64,000 nucleotides of DNA from Sediminibacterium goheungense (GCF_004361915.1 NZ_SNWP01000011.1:124001-188000), one strand, 5' to 3'. Counted from the stretch's first letter, positions 7,290 through 16,564 are shown. Notes: generated by a model from the sequence alone, not told the origin. Numbers and translations are program-made.

Positions 7290-9539
7290 TTAATAGGCAA
7301 ATGTAAATCCGGCGCCAAAGCCCATATCGCTGTCATAATGAGTTCTTACGGCAAGCGCACGACTGAAAATATAATGTAACCCGGTCATGTATTCTTTATC
7401 CGTATTCACCATAAAAGCAAAACGGAGTCTTTTGGTCAGGGGAATATCTTCCCGCATCAGTTGAAGACGAACAATACCGTCTGTAAATATCTCTCCCTGA
7501 AAACGCACCAGCATGGGTAAGGTGTAATTTAACCCGGCACTAATTACTGCCCTGTTATCCTTGGTGTTGCTTTGCCCAAACATGTTTTTTTCTTCTGCGT
7601 GGAGCCCCATTTTCCTGTAGCGCCAATCGAAGCCTATGAAAGGCATAAGCCATTGCATTTTTCCGATATAACGGCCAATATGAGTTTCTGTTTCATAGCC
7701 ATGCATATCATTATAGCCAAGTCGCCACTCAGTACCAATGCTCCACCTTGTATTCTGTAGCATCATTTCACCGTCATTACCATTTGTGGCAACATCATTC
7801 TGAAACATGAAATGCATTTTTCTGTCGTCTGCAAACAATTTACGTTGCGCCAGCTTCGGATTGAGAATTAAAGGATTTGGTTGTTGATCCTTATAACTAA
7901 AGACCCTTCCCATGCCACTCATCATGTGATATAAAATATGACAATGAAAAAACCAGTCACCTTCTACATTGGCATTAAACTCCAAGGTGTCGGTTTCCAT
8001 GGGCATAATGTCAATCACATTTTTTAATGGTGCATATTCACCCTGCCCATTTAATACCCTGAAATCGTGCCCGTGTAAATGCATTGGGTGACGCATCATG
8101 GAACCGTTATAAATAAGGAGTCGCAGATTTTCTCCTTTTTTCACCAAAATTTTATCAGTCTCCGAAACTACTTTGTTGTTCATGCTCCACACATACCTGT
8201 TCATATTACCTGTTAGTTCAAATTGTAAAACTTTTACAGGTACATCAGGCAATGTTGTTTTTTCCGGCGCTTTCAGCATTGCATAATTGAGTGTAACAAT
8301 ATCAGATAATGCATTTGCATTATAGCGGTTTGGATCATCCTCTTTCTGTTTGGGTTTGACTTCTCCTGTAATTTCCGGATACATTACTACATTCATGTCC
8401 ATCTGGTTCAAACTCATATTCATTCCCATATCGTCTAGGTCACCATTCATTTTCATCATATCATTCATCATCTTCATACCCTCAAAATATTTGAGTCTGG
8501 GTAATGGAGAGATGAGTTGTTTGATACCGCTACCAATATAAACAGATGCTGAATTGGTACGATCTTCCGTAGTAGCCAGTAATTCGTATGCGGTACCTTC
8601 GGCAGGTATATTCAAAACGATGTCGTAAGTTTCAGAAACTGCAATAATTAACCGGTCAACCTCAACAGGCACTACGTCATTACCATCATTGGCTACCACT
8701 GTAATTTTTCCACCTGCATAGCGTAACCAGAAATAGGAAGAAGCAGCACCGTTTGAAATTCTGAGCCGGACTTTATCACCTGCTTTTAGTTTTTTACCAT
8801 CTACGGTGTCAATAACCGATTCGGGTTTGCCGTTCATGAGAATTTTGTCATAATACACATCACTCACATCCATGGCCAGCATTCTCTTCCATTCGTTCCT
8901 GAGTTTTGTTTTGAAATGACCAGCTCCGATAGCTTCCCCATAACTTTGCACAGCATTCTTCTTTAGTGCAAACCAGTCGGTGGCATTGTGTAACATGCGA
9001 TGAACGTTGTCAGGTTTATAATTTGTCCACTCACTCAGTATTAACGGAACCGTAGGCAAGCCATCCACATCTTTTCTTTTTTCAATATCAGCCGATCTTT
9101 TGTTAAGTATCATAGACCCATACATACCTATTTGCTCCTGTAGGCCTGAATGGCTATGATACCAATGTGTACCATGCTGTATAATCGGGAACCTATAAAT
9201 ATGTGTAGTGCCCGGCTTAATGGGCATTTGGGTAAGATTGGGAACACCATCTTCCTTGTTCGGTAAGAATAGACCATGCCAATGCAGCGATGTTTCCTCT
9301 TTTAATAAATTATGTACGTGTATTTCAGCAGTATCGCCTTCTGTAAAACTGAGTGTGGGCATAGGTATCTGTCCATTTACGGCGATGGCCCTTTTTTCTT
9401 TTCCTGCAAAAGCTACCAGCGTATCTTTCACATAGAGATCATACCGTACCACTTTTTGCGAATACCCTGCGCATAGTAAGAAAATAAAAAGCGTAGTTAA
9501 CGGCAGCAGCTTTTTATAAATAACTTTTTGTATAGCCAT
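7290..9539 (-). CDS. Multicopper oxidase fused to CopB-like outer-membrane barrel
   Basis: A 749-residue exported protein. The CopA-type oxidase part has a signal peptide (1-27), the copper ligand blocks HWHG (86-89), HSH (128-130), HPMHLHG (484-490) and HCHILYHMMSGM (532-543), and a methionine-rich insert at about 355-386 typical of cuprous-ion oxidases. After residue 580 the protein continues for about 170 residues with a beta-barrel pattern like CopB (starting in a methionine-rich stretch, ending in GFGAGFTFAY). CopA and CopB are separate proteins in Pseudomonas. The role is periplasmic copper oxidation and detoxification. It is the last gene of the copper operon. Confidence 0.9.
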   Translation of the reverse strand: MAIQKVIYKKLLPLTTLFIFLLCAGYSQKVVRYDLYVKDTLVAFAGKEKRAIAVNGQIPMPTLSFTEGDTAEIHVHNLLKEETSLHWHGLFLPNKEDGVPNLTQMPIKPGTTHIYRFPIIQHGTHWYHSHSGLQEQIGMYGSMILNKRSADIEKRKDVDGLPTVPLILSEWTNYKPDNVHRMLHNATDWFALKKNAVQSYGEAIGAGHFKTKLRNEWKRMLAMDVSDVYYDKILMNGKPESVIDTVDGKKLKAGDKVRLRISNGAASSYFWLRYAGGKITVVANDGNDVVPVEVDRLIIAVSETYDIVLNIPAEGTAYELLATTEDRTNSASVYIGSGIKQLISPLPRLKYFEGMKMMNDMMKMNGDLDDMGMNMSLNQMDMNVVMYPEITGEVKPKQKEDDPNRYNANALSDIVTLNYAMLKAPEKTTLPDVPVKVLQFELTGNMNRYVWSMNNKVVSETDKILVKKGENLRLLIYNGSMMRHPMHLHGHDFRVLNGQGEYAPLKNVIDIMPMETDTLEFNANVEGDWFFHCHILYHMMSGMGRVFSYKDQQPNPLILNPKLAQRKLFADDRKMHFMFQNDVATNGNDGEMMLQNTRWSIGTEWRLGYNDMHGYETETHIGRYIGKMQWLMPFIGFDWRYRKMGLHAEEKNMFGQSNTKDNRAVISAGLNYTLPMLVRFQGEIFTDGIVRLQLMREDIPLTKRLRFAFMVNTDKEYMTGLHYIFSRALAVRTHYDSDMGFGAGFTFAY

Positions 9540-9569
9540 TTTAAAAATTTCATTTATGTAAGATTGATG

Positions 9570-9597
9570 GCTGCAGGCTTCTCATGAAGCCTGCAGC
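9570..9597. repeat. Small hairpin E2 (word family GCTTGTA)
   Basis: A 12-bp perfect stem, GCTGCAGGCTTC (9570-9581) with its complement (9586-9597), and a 4-nt loop. It lies 6 nt past the stop of the DUF3347 gene. Its right arm, GAAGCCTGCAGCTTGTG, closely matches one arm of the larger heptad hairpin at 27285-27310, so I treat it as a short member of that family. Confidence 0.7.
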
Positions 9598-9603
9598 TTG
9601 TGA

Positions 9604-10473
9604 TTACTGTTGAATGGTCTCTACTGTTTTTCCGCAGGTAAGCATCTGAGCCCCATAGTAGGGGTTTTTGATGCCCGCCTCCCTGCTTAACCAGTTGGCT
9701 CCTTTGCCATTATTGGCCATCGGGCAAAATTGGTAATACACAGGGGCGGAGGTTTTGGAAACCTTCATCAACTCGTACATATTTTTTGAAAGTCTCATGA
9801 AATGGTCGCGCTGGTGTGCTATGTCTTTTGTTTCGTTAATATGTTCAGCATCTTCTGTTAAACCGTTTACCAGTTTCATCCAAACGGTATGCACATCCAT
9901 GCCAAGCTTATCCATTTTAACCGCTTCAATAGCAGTTTTCAATTCTTTAGCTTTAACAGAAGCCTGGTTGCCGTCGGTTTTTACGAGTGCATCTTTTAGG
10001 GTAAAATAGCTGTCGAATACTGCTGTCAACTGGTTGGTAGACTTTATTGTATTGTCTTGCTTGCTTTGATTATGTTCTTCATGATTTTCGTGAGATGAAG
10101 GTGCAGGCTGTAAGGTCTGAGCGACTGCTGGTTGCTTATTTTCCCTTTTGTACTTGCAACATTCAGGTAGTTTATTGTATGCGTCGTCTGGTGCCAGGAA
10201 ACTTTGGTTATCATAACCGGCGAGTGCAATATCTTTTAAAACGGCATCCAGGCTGGTTTTCGTACTGTTGTAAGTAATATTAGCCAGCTTGGTATCCTTG
10301 TCCCAGATTGCTTTCGATATTTTCTTTTTATCAGCGGCTTTTTCAATGCTGTTTTTACACATACCACAGTTACCGTAAATTTTTGCACTTACTGTAACGC
10401 TATTGTCTATTTGTGCAAAAGCTATATTATTTGTAAAGAGGGCGGCAAATGCCAATAATATGAATGATTTCAT
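9604..10473 (-). CDS. HMA domain plus DUF3347 copper-binding protein
   Basis: A 289-residue exported protein. After the signal peptide (1-20) comes a heavy-metal-associated domain with GNCGMC (Cys36, Cys39), a linker rich in His and Glu (SSHENHEEHNQ), then a DUF3347 domain with the conserved segments MRLSKNMYELMK, YYQFCPMANNGKGANWLS and NPYYGAQMLTCGK. DUF3347 is found in CusB-like efflux proteins and in stand-alone periplasmic copper-binding proteins. It lies between the HYC_CC_PP gene and the multicopper oxidase, all on one strand, and probably delivers or stores copper in the periplasm. Confidence 0.88.
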   Translation of the reverse strand: MKSFILLAFAALFTNNIAFAQIDNSVTVSAKIYGNCGMCKNSIEKAADKKKISKAIWDKDTKLANITYNSTKTSLDAVLKDIALAGYDNQSFLAPDDAYNKLPECCKYKRENKQPAVAQTLQPAPSSHENHEEHNQSKQDNTIKSTNQLTAVFDSYFTLKDALVKTDGNQASVKAKELKTAIEAVKMDKLGMDVHTVWMKLVNGLTEDAEHINETKDIAHQRDHFMRLSKNMYELMKVSKTSAPVYYQFCPMANNGKGANWLSREAGIKNPYYGAQMLTCGKTVETIQQ

Positions 10474-10555
10474 TTTTTTAATTGTTAAACGTGATTAATA
10501 GGTAGAAGGTCATCAATACATGAATAGTATGGATGTATATGAAAACCTTAGCGTA

Positions 10556-10942
10556 TCAAATTAAAAAAACGCAATTCAGTATATATAAACGCCCTCGGAG
10601 CGTTTTTGACGGGCCATTTGATGTAGGGTAGTTGATTGATAGAGATGATACACTTACCACAATATCAATCAAAGAAGTAACAAAAGTGGGTAGTTCCGGA
10701 AGTTCCACAAATTGTGTAGCGGTTTTCTGGTGGTCGGTTGTAAGCTTAACCTGTTTGTGTTTGTCTTTGCAACAACCATCTTTCTTTTCCTTCATCCCGC
10801 ATTTTCCACACTTATTATCATCTTTACCATGCCATAAACTCCCGCCCACATATTTATTCATGCAATAATGCATGTGAATAGTGGCACCCATGGTTGCAGA
10901 ACCATAGATCAATAGCATTAATATGATAAAAATTTTCTTCAC
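10556..10942 (-). CDS. HYC_CC_PP family protein
   Basis: A 128-residue protein with an N-terminal signal or membrane helix (4-20), then HYC (25-27), a CGKCG pair (45-49) and a GCC motif (57-58); the C-terminal tail keeps a YPTSNGPSK segment in place of the usual proline pair. The family is named from these motifs and occurs beside metal-handling genes in Bacteroidota; no activity is known. The cysteine and histidine clusters suggest metal binding. It starts 30 bp after the HMA-MauE gene, so the two are co-transcribed. Confidence 0.82.
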   Translation of the reverse strand: MKKIFIILMLLIYGSATMGATIHMHYCMNKYVGGSLWHGKDDNKCGKCGMKEKKDGCCKDKHKQVKLTTDHQKTATQFVELPELPTFVTSLIDIVVSVSSLSINYPTSNGPSKTLRGRLYILNCVFLI

Positions 10943-10972
10943 CGATATAAAGATATAATTAATCTGCTGGTA

Positions 10973-11689
10973 TTATAACATCATTACAAGCATTGCCGCA
11001 CTCATGGCTATCATTAAAGCATCTTCAATAATGGTAACTGTACTCATGGGCAGATTAAAGACCGCTCCCAGGCAGGCGCAACGAATTTTTCTTTTATTAA
11101 ATACACTCTCCAGTACACCTATAATACTTACCGTCATCACAATTAAGGTGATCGTATTGGTTATAATGGGTTGAAAGTTAGTAGCATACGCAATACCCAA
11201 AGCGAGTTCAATAAAGGCATATAGATATCCCCATGTTTTGATTCTTTTGGCTATTATATCGTACATGGAATAGCTTTCTGCAAAAGCCTGAAGGTCAAGC
11301 ATTTTAAAAAAGGAGAAAACCAGAAAGAAACCAGCCATGAATACATTCATACCCTGTAACCAGTTAAAACCAACCCCGGTAAGAGTGCTACTGATAACAG
11401 CGATGGTTGTTATATAAATAAAAATGAGTAGAATGGGCTTATAAGTAGCGAACCAGTTCTTTGTTTGTTCAGCAATCTCTGAATGTTCCAAAGCACTGAT
11501 CGTATATTTTTTATCCAACGACTGCTGAAGTGCGGAAAGTGCAATATGTTTTTCCATGGTAATAGTTACAGTCTGGGTTTCTTTTGATACTTCAACAGCA
11601 GTAACATTTGGTAGCATCAGTAAACTACTTTTTACCTTGCCTTCGCAACTACTACATGTCATGCCGGTAACAGTATAAGTGTGTGTCAT
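10973..11689 (-). CDS. HMA domain fused to MauE/DoxX-type membrane protein
   Basis: 238 residues. The N-terminal HMA domain has GMTCSSC (Cys12, Cys15). It is followed by four or five membrane helices of the MauE/DoxX redox-associated kind, with CACLGAVFNLP near residue 205, a cysteine pair also found in MauE. This suggests a membrane protein that receives copper or handles disulfide redox for the periplasmic copper proteins; that function is inference. It is the first structural gene of the copper operon, with a promoter element and a possible activator site just upstream. Confidence 0.82.
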   Translation of the reverse strand: MTHTYTVTGMTCSSCEGKVKSSLLMLPNVTAVEVSKETQTVTITMEKHIALSALQQSLDKKYTISALEHSEIAEQTKNWFATYKPILLIFIYITTIAVISSTLTGVGFNWLQGMNVFMAGFFLVFSFFKMLDLQAFAESYSMYDIIAKRIKTWGYLYAFIELALGIAYATNFQPIITNTITLIVMTVSIIGVLESVFNKRKIRCACLGAVFNLPMSTVTIIEDALMIAMSAAMLVMML

Positions 11690-11705
11690 ATTCTTGATTT
11701 TAATG

Positions 11706-11713
11706 CAAAATTA
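11706..11713 (-). promoter_or_regulatory. TAnnTTTG promoter element of the copper operon
   Basis: Read on the minus strand it is TAATTTTG, a full match to the -7 consensus, 16 bp before the start codon of the HMA-MauE gene. No -33 TTTG is present, as expected for an activator-dependent promoter. Confidence 0.6.
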
Positions 11714-11745
11714 GACACACTGTTTCCGGCTGCTGTTATGGAATT

Positions 11746-11762
11746 TTGTAAAGCTCTTGTAA
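11746..11762 (-). promoter_or_regulatory. Direct-repeat site, candidate AraC-type operator
   Basis: TTGTAA occurs at 11746-11751 and 11757-11762, 11 bp apart, about one helical turn. It lies roughly 45-60 bp upstream of the expected transcript start of the copper operon and just after the AraC gene's stop codon. Position and spacing suit an AraC-family activator; binding is inference. Confidence 0.35.
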
Positions 11763-11765
11763 GAT

Positions 11766-12326
11766 TTACAGGTCTTCTATATTCCTGCGTTTCTGTTCTT
11801 TTAATGTTTTGAAATAACTGGGTGTAAAGCCTGTTGTTTTCTTAAACTGGTTCGATAAATAAGCAACACTGCTGTATCCTAGTTGATCTGCTATTTGTGA
11901 AAGAGAAAGTTCGTCATACATCAGTAGTTCCTTGACTCTTTCTATCCGCTGGCTAATAAAATACTTTTCAATAGTGGTTCCTTCTACTTCAGAAAAGAGA
12001 TTACTCAGGTAATTATAATCCTGGTGAATTTTTGAAGTGATGTAGGTGGAAAGATTGGTTTTAATATCCTCGTTTTTGTGATGTACAAGATTTATAACCA
12101 ATGTTTTGATTTTTTCGATTGTCTGACTTTTTTTGTCGTCTATTAATTCAAAACCTACTGAGCGAAGAGTATGATCTAATTCCTTTCTTTTGTTTACTGA
12201 TAGCATGCCTTCAATTTCTACTTCTCCAAGATCAATCGATACAGGTGTAAGCCCCGCATTTTCCAGTTGCGACTGTACAACCATTTTGCAACGGCTACAA
12301 ACCATGTTTTTTATATAAAGCTTCAT
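11766..12326 (-). CDS. HMA-like domain fused to AraC-type HTH regulator
   Basis: 186 residues. The first 70 form a ferredoxin-like metal-binding domain with MVCSRCK (Cys10, Cys13). The C-terminal 100 residues are a double helix-turn-helix of AraC type (ELSLSQIADQLGYSSVAYLS, then FKKTTGFTPSYFK). This is a one-component regulator in which the metal site is in the same chain as the DNA-binding domain; copper is the likely signal because all downstream genes handle copper. It has its own promoter element and is followed by the copper operon on the same strand. Confidence 0.88.
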   Translation of the reverse strand: MKLYIKNMVCSRCKMVVQSQLENAGLTPVSIDLGEVEIEGMLSVNKRKELDHTLRSVGFELIDDKKSQTIEKIKTLVINLVHHKNEDIKTNLSTYITSKIHQDYNYLSNLFSEVEGTTIEKYFISQRIERVKELLMYDELSLSQIADQLGYSSVAYLSNQFKKTTGFTPSYFKTLKEQKRRNIEDL

Positions 12327-12345
12327 ATTGTAAATGCTGGGTGTA

Positions 12346-12353
12346 CAAATTTA
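12346..12353 (-). promoter_or_regulatory. TAnnTTTG promoter element of the AraC-type regulator
   Basis: On the minus strand TAAATTTG, a full consensus match, 19 bp before the start codon. It lies in the 135-bp gap shared with the divergent M24 peptidase gene. Confidence 0.6.
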
Positions 12354-12461
12354 ATAAACAACAGATATTCTCTTTCGGATAAGATATGATAACCTTCGGT
12401 CAATATTCTGCATAACTCCTATAAGCGCTTCCGTTAACTTAACTTTTCATAATCATACTGT

Positions 12462-13742
12462 ATGAAAAGAAGAGCTTTTATTAACCTGTCTGTGGTAACA
12501 GCCAGTACTGGCGCAGTAATCGGATTGAAAGCCTGCTCAACAACATCATCTGATACTAAAGATCCAGCTAAGAACCTCGATAAGCTGGAATCTATGACAA
12601 AAGACATACAACCGATAACCGTGGAAGAGCGGCAATTGAGAATTAAAAAAGCACAGCAGTTATTGCTTGAAAACAAAATGCAGGCATTGATACTTGATGC
12701 GGGTACTGCCATGGTTTATTATACCGGCATACGTTGGGGAAGAAGTGAAAGAACCATGGTGGCGGTTATTCCGGCTTCCGGAGAAGTGTTTTATATATGT
12801 CCGGGTTTTGAAGAAAACCGCCTGCGTGAGCTGATTAAAATGGGTAAAGATGTATATGCATGGCAGGAGGATGAAAGTCCTTATCAGTTAATCATACAAT
12901 CCCTGGAATTAAAGGGAGTGAAAGGTGGTACACTGGCTGTAGAGGAATCCTTGCGCTTTTTTATCATGGATGGTATTCGTAAACTGGCTCCTCAATTCAG
13001 TTTTGTGAGCGGTGATCCCGTTACCATTCCCTGCAGGCTCATTAAATCGCCGGCAGAAATAGCACTGATGCAGAAAGCGACTGATATTACGATTGCAGCT
13101 ATGAAAATCGGTATCAATAGTTTATATGAAGGCATATCGCCAAAAGAATTCTCAGAAATAGTAGCTACGGCACAAAATAAATTTGGAGCCAGCAGCGATT
13201 TTGCTATGGTAAATTTTGCAGAAGCTTCTGCCTTTCCGCATGGAAGCACACAGCCCCAAAAATTAAAAAAAGGAGATATTGTATTGATGGATTGTGGTTG
13301 CAGGGTAGAAGGTTATTCATCTGATATCAGCCGTACCATTGTATTCGGCGCCGCACCGACTGCACGTCAACAGGAAATCTGGAACCTCGAAAAAGCAGCA
13401 CAAACTGCAGGTTATAAAGCCGCTCAGCTGGGTGTTCCCTGCGAGAATGTAGATGCCGCTGCCCGCAAGGTGATTACTGATGCTGGCTTTGGGCCAGGTT
13501 ATCAGTTACCCGGTTTACCACATCGTACCGGTCATGGTATTGGAATGGATGGCCATGAATGGGGTAATATGGTGAAAGGGAACAGACTATTATTACAAGC
13601 CGGCATGTGTTTTAGTATTGAACCGAATATTTCGATTGTAGGTGAATTCGGTATTCGTCATGAAGACTGTGTTTATATGACAGAAACAGGTCCTAAATGG
13701 TTTTCTCAACCTTCGCCATCCATAGATCAACCCTTTGTATAA
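12462..13742 (+). CDS. M24 family metallopeptidase (Xaa-Pro aminopeptidase-like), exported
   Basis: 426 residues. An N-terminal RR-containing signal (MKRRAFINLS) leads to Cys25, a possible lipoprotein anchor after LKA. The catalytic pita-bread domain shows all five metal ligands: Asp277, Asp288, His358 (in HRTGHGIG), Glu387 (FSIEP) and Glu401. The N-terminal creatinase-like domain places it with Xaa-Pro dipeptidases/aminopeptidases that trim proline-containing peptides. It is divergent from the copper regulator but shows no metal-resistance feature, so it is probably unrelated. Confidence 0.88.
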   Translation: MKRRAFINLSVVTASTGAVIGLKACSTTSSDTKDPAKNLDKLESMTKDIQPITVEERQLRIKKAQQLLLENKMQALILDAGTAMVYYTGIRWGRSERTMVAVIPASGEVFYICPGFEENRLRELIKMGKDVYAWQEDESPYQLIIQSLELKGVKGGTLAVEESLRFFIMDGIRKLAPQFSFVSGDPVTIPCRLIKSPAEIALMQKATDITIAAMKIGINSLYEGISPKEFSEIVATAQNKFGASSDFAMVNFAEASAFPHGSTQPQKLKKGDIVLMDCGCRVEGYSSDISRTIVFGAAPTARQQEIWNLEKAAQTAGYKAAQLGVPCENVDAAARKVITDAGFGPGYQLPGLPHRTGHGIGMDGHEWGNMVKGNRLLLQAGMCFSIEPNISIVGEFGIRHEDCVYMTETGPKWFSQPSPSIDQPFV

Positions 13743-13860
13743 TCACATAAATTGCAATATATATTCATCCGCAGCCTATACCCTTAGAGGTTATTTAATT
13801 TTAAAAGGCTTCAAATAATCGATTCCCCTATTTTTACAAACTCTGATTGTAATAACCGGG

Positions 13861-15294
13861 ATGCGCATGAGGCTATTTTTCTTTTTTTGTCTGACACTGT
13901 TAGCCGGTTCATTATTGGCACAAGATCAGGATTCTACACTTTCAACCGGGCAAAGCCTTTCAGAGTTTGTTGCTTCAAAAAGTATTTTTCAGCTCATTGG
14001 TGAAGTCAAAGTAAACGGAAATAAAAAAACCAAAGAATATATTATTCTTAGGGAAGTGCCCTTTAAAAAAGGTGACAGGCTTGCAGCTGGCGATCTGGAG
14101 AAAATGCTCACGCTGGCCAAACAACAGGTTATGAATACCTTGCTTTTTGTAGATGTAAATGTTTATGTAGCTGCGAAAAAAGGAAATGTACTTGTCATAA
14201 ATATTGATGTAAAAGAACGATGGTATTTTTTCCCTTTACCTTATTTCAGGCTGGTAGACCGTAATTTTAACCAGTGGTGGGTGGAACAGAAGCGTAGCCT
14301 GGAAAGGGTGAATTATGGACTTAAATTTATACAGAATAATGTAAGTGGCAGAAATGATAACCTTGATATCTGGTTCATCAATGGCTATACGCAACAATTT
14401 ACGGTTCGTTATGATCGTCCTTTTTTTGATAAGAAATTAAAACAGGGATTTAATATCGGTTTTATACGTGCCACACAAAAGGAACTCAATTATGCCACCG
14501 GTGATAATAAACAATTGTTCAGTCGGCAGGATTATATTGTAAGGAAATTTACCCGGGCAGATTTTACTTATTCATACCGGCCGGATGTTCGTAACAGGCA
14601 CTATTTCCGGATTGCTTATAACAGTGAACAACTTGCGGATACTATTCTAAAACTCAATCCCGCTTATTTTCCCGGAAGCGCTACAAGGTTTCGTTATGTA
14701 GATTTTAATTACCAGTATAAATATTATAATGTAGACTATATTCCTTACCCGACAAAGGGTTTTCAGATGGAGGCGAGTCTGTATAAGCGGGGTATTACTA
14801 AAAATACCAACTTATGGCTCACGAGTGCCAGAATGGTATATGCAAAGCCGATTTCGAAAAACAGTTTTTTACACCTGGAAGGATTGGGTATTTTAAAACT
14901 GCCTTTTAATAACATCTATTTTAATCAGCGGTTGATTGGCTACGGTTTTAACCAGATGCGTGGTCTTGAATACAATGTGGTAGATGGTGTGGCTGCAGGC
15001 ATTTTAAAAACCAGTATTCATAAAAAAGTATTTGGGTTTATCCTGCGGAATCCATTCCCGAGTAAAACGCATGATAAAATTCCCATTCGCTTTTTCTTAA
15101 AAGCTTATGGTGATCTGGGTTATGGTTATCATACCAATCCTCTTCCGTCCAATACACTGAACAATAAACTGTTGCGTACCTGGGGACTGGGACTTGATAT
15201 TGTTTCGATCTATGATTTTGTGTTTAAAATCGAATACAGCTTTAACCAACTGGGTCGCAATGGCTTATATTTACAAAGCAGGAACGATTTTTAA
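13861..15294 (+). CDS. BamA/TamA family outer-membrane protein
   Basis: 477 residues with a signal peptide (1-20), a single POTRA-like domain (about 40-115, with IGEVKVNGNKKTKEYIIL and VLVINIDVKERW) and a C-terminal Omp85-type barrel of about 330 residues. Full BamA has several POTRA domains and is encoded at 18450, so this is a second, shorter Omp85 protein. Its role may be insertion or export of specific outer-membrane clients. It precedes nadK by 70 bp on the same strand. Confidence 0.78.
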   Translation: MRMRLFFFFCLTLLAGSLLAQDQDSTLSTGQSLSEFVASKSIFQLIGEVKVNGNKKTKEYIILREVPFKKGDRLAAGDLEKMLTLAKQQVMNTLLFVDVNVYVAAKKGNVLVINIDVKERWYFFPLPYFRLVDRNFNQWWVEQKRSLERVNYGLKFIQNNVSGRNDNLDIWFINGYTQQFTVRYDRPFFDKKLKQGFNIGFIRATQKELNYATGDNKQLFSRQDYIVRKFTRADFTYSYRPDVRNRHYFRIAYNSEQLADTILKLNPAYFPGSATRFRYVDFNYQYKYYNVDYIPYPTKGFQMEASLYKRGITKNTNLWLTSARMVYAKPISKNSFLHLEGLGILKLPFNNIYFNQRLIGYGFNQMRGLEYNVVDGVAAGILKTSIHKKVFGFILRNPFPSKTHDKIPIRFFLKAYGDLGYGYHTNPLPSNTLNNKLLRTWGLGLDIVSIYDFVFKIEYSFNQLGRNGLYLQSRNDF

Positions 15295-15363
15295 AACTGG
15301 TTTAGCAGAAGTGCCATGTGAATAAAAGTAGCATGTTACAGACTACAGTTTAAATGAACAAAC

Positions 15364-16242
15364 ATGAAAATTGCTATTTATAGCCGTGGGCTTGATGCTG
15401 ATATGGGTAACCCCTTAATGGTATTGCTTGATGAGCTGGACAGATATGATACGCAGGTGTACATTTATCAGCCCCTGATAGCCACCATGCAGGTTCCTTT
15501 GCAAAAAGCTGAAAAACTGATTCCCTTTTTCAGCTCACAGGACCTGAATGAAGAAATTGATTGCCTCATTAGTCTGGGTGGCGATGGTACCATACTCGAT
15601 GCAGTTACACTGGTGCGTGATACAGGCATTCCTATTCTGGGTATAAATTTTGGAAGATTGGGTTTTCTGGCGAGCATTAGCCCGGAAGAACTGGGAAGTG
15701 CCGTAGATGCATTGATCAACCGGACATTTGTAGTAGATAAGCGTACCCTGATACACCTGGACTCTAACCAGCCGCTGTTTGGTGATGCGCCTTTTGCACT
15801 CAATGAGTTTGCCATTCATAAGCGTGATATTTCCCCTATGATAAAAATTCATACTTACCTGAATGGTGAGTTCCTGAATAGTTACTGGGCAGATGGATTG
15901 ATTGTGTCTACCCCAACGGGTTCCAGTGGTTATAACCTGAGTTGTAATGGTCCGATTCTGTTTCCTGAGTCGGCCAGCTTTGTAATAACACCTGTTGCAC
16001 CCCATAACCTGAATGTACGCCCCATTATTGTACCTGATAATAACGTGATTTCTTTTGAAGTGGAAGGTAGGGCCGATCAGTTTATCTGTGCATTGGATGC
16101 AAGAAGAGAAATTGTAGATAAAAGCGTTCAGTTGGCCGTTAGACGGGAAAAATTCGCCGTAAATCTGGTAAGGCTCAATGAAAATAGTTTCCTGTCTACC
16201 CTTCGCAGTAAGCTAACATGGGGGCTGGATAAGCGGAATTGA
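15364..16242 (+). CDS. nadK: NAD kinase
   Basis: Phosphorylates NAD to NADP. The 292-residue protein carries GGDGT (72-76, catalytic Asp), NFGRLGFLA, and the second conserved block WADGLIVSTPTGSSGYNLS. Length and motifs are normal for the family. It opens the conserved nadK-DUF6089-uppS-bamA-ompH block. In relatives a CBS-domain gene often lies directly upstream of nadK; here that gene is at 6548, separated by the copper module and two other genes. Confidence 0.95.
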   Translation: MKIAIYSRGLDADMGNPLMVLLDELDRYDTQVYIYQPLIATMQVPLQKAEKLIPFFSSQDLNEEIDCLISLGGDGTILDAVTLVRDTGIPILGINFGRLGFLASISPEELGSAVDALINRTFVVDKRTLIHLDSNQPLFGDAPFALNEFAIHKRDISPMIKIHTYLNGEFLNSYWADGLIVSTPTGSSGYNLSCNGPILFPESASFVITPVAPHNLNVRPIIVPDNNVISFEVEGRADQFICALDARREIVDKSVQLAVRREKFAVNLVRLNENSFLSTLRSKLTWGLDKRN

Positions 16243-16256
16243 TTGAACCGGAGGAG

Positions 16257-16372
16257 GCTTTGAGTCTTGAGACAAGGGCTATGAGCTGATTTTTTCAAGA
16301 TTCGTAACTTGTCGTTATAACCAAGACGATCAAATAACCACTCATGGCTCAGAGCCGATAGCTCGTAGCTGT
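16257..16372. repeat. Degenerate heptad-repeat element E3, in the 16243-16564 gap
   Basis: Starting 14 nt after the nadK stop, 7-bp steps can be read as GAGTCTT, GAGACAA, GGGCTAT, GAGCTGA, and again near 16339-16370 as CACTCAT, GGCTCAG, AGCCGAT, AGCTCGT. The two halves pair only partly. The rest of the gap (16373-16564) holds a short CCGG..CCGG inverted repeat and presumably the promoter of the next gene, but no clear consensus. Confidence 0.5.
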
Positions 16373-16564
16373 TTTCTACGCTTCAGGCATCGTTTTGAGA
16401 AGGTTCTTTATCTTCAGATTGCGATAAAAGTTGTTTATTACATCCGTTCCGGTGTTTTGGCCGGAGATTTGTAGTAATATCTTTCCTTGAAATAAAGAGA
16501 AATTAACTTTTATACTAACAATTTTTGATGCTATTTTACAGAGATGTAAGCACCCGATAAGTTT

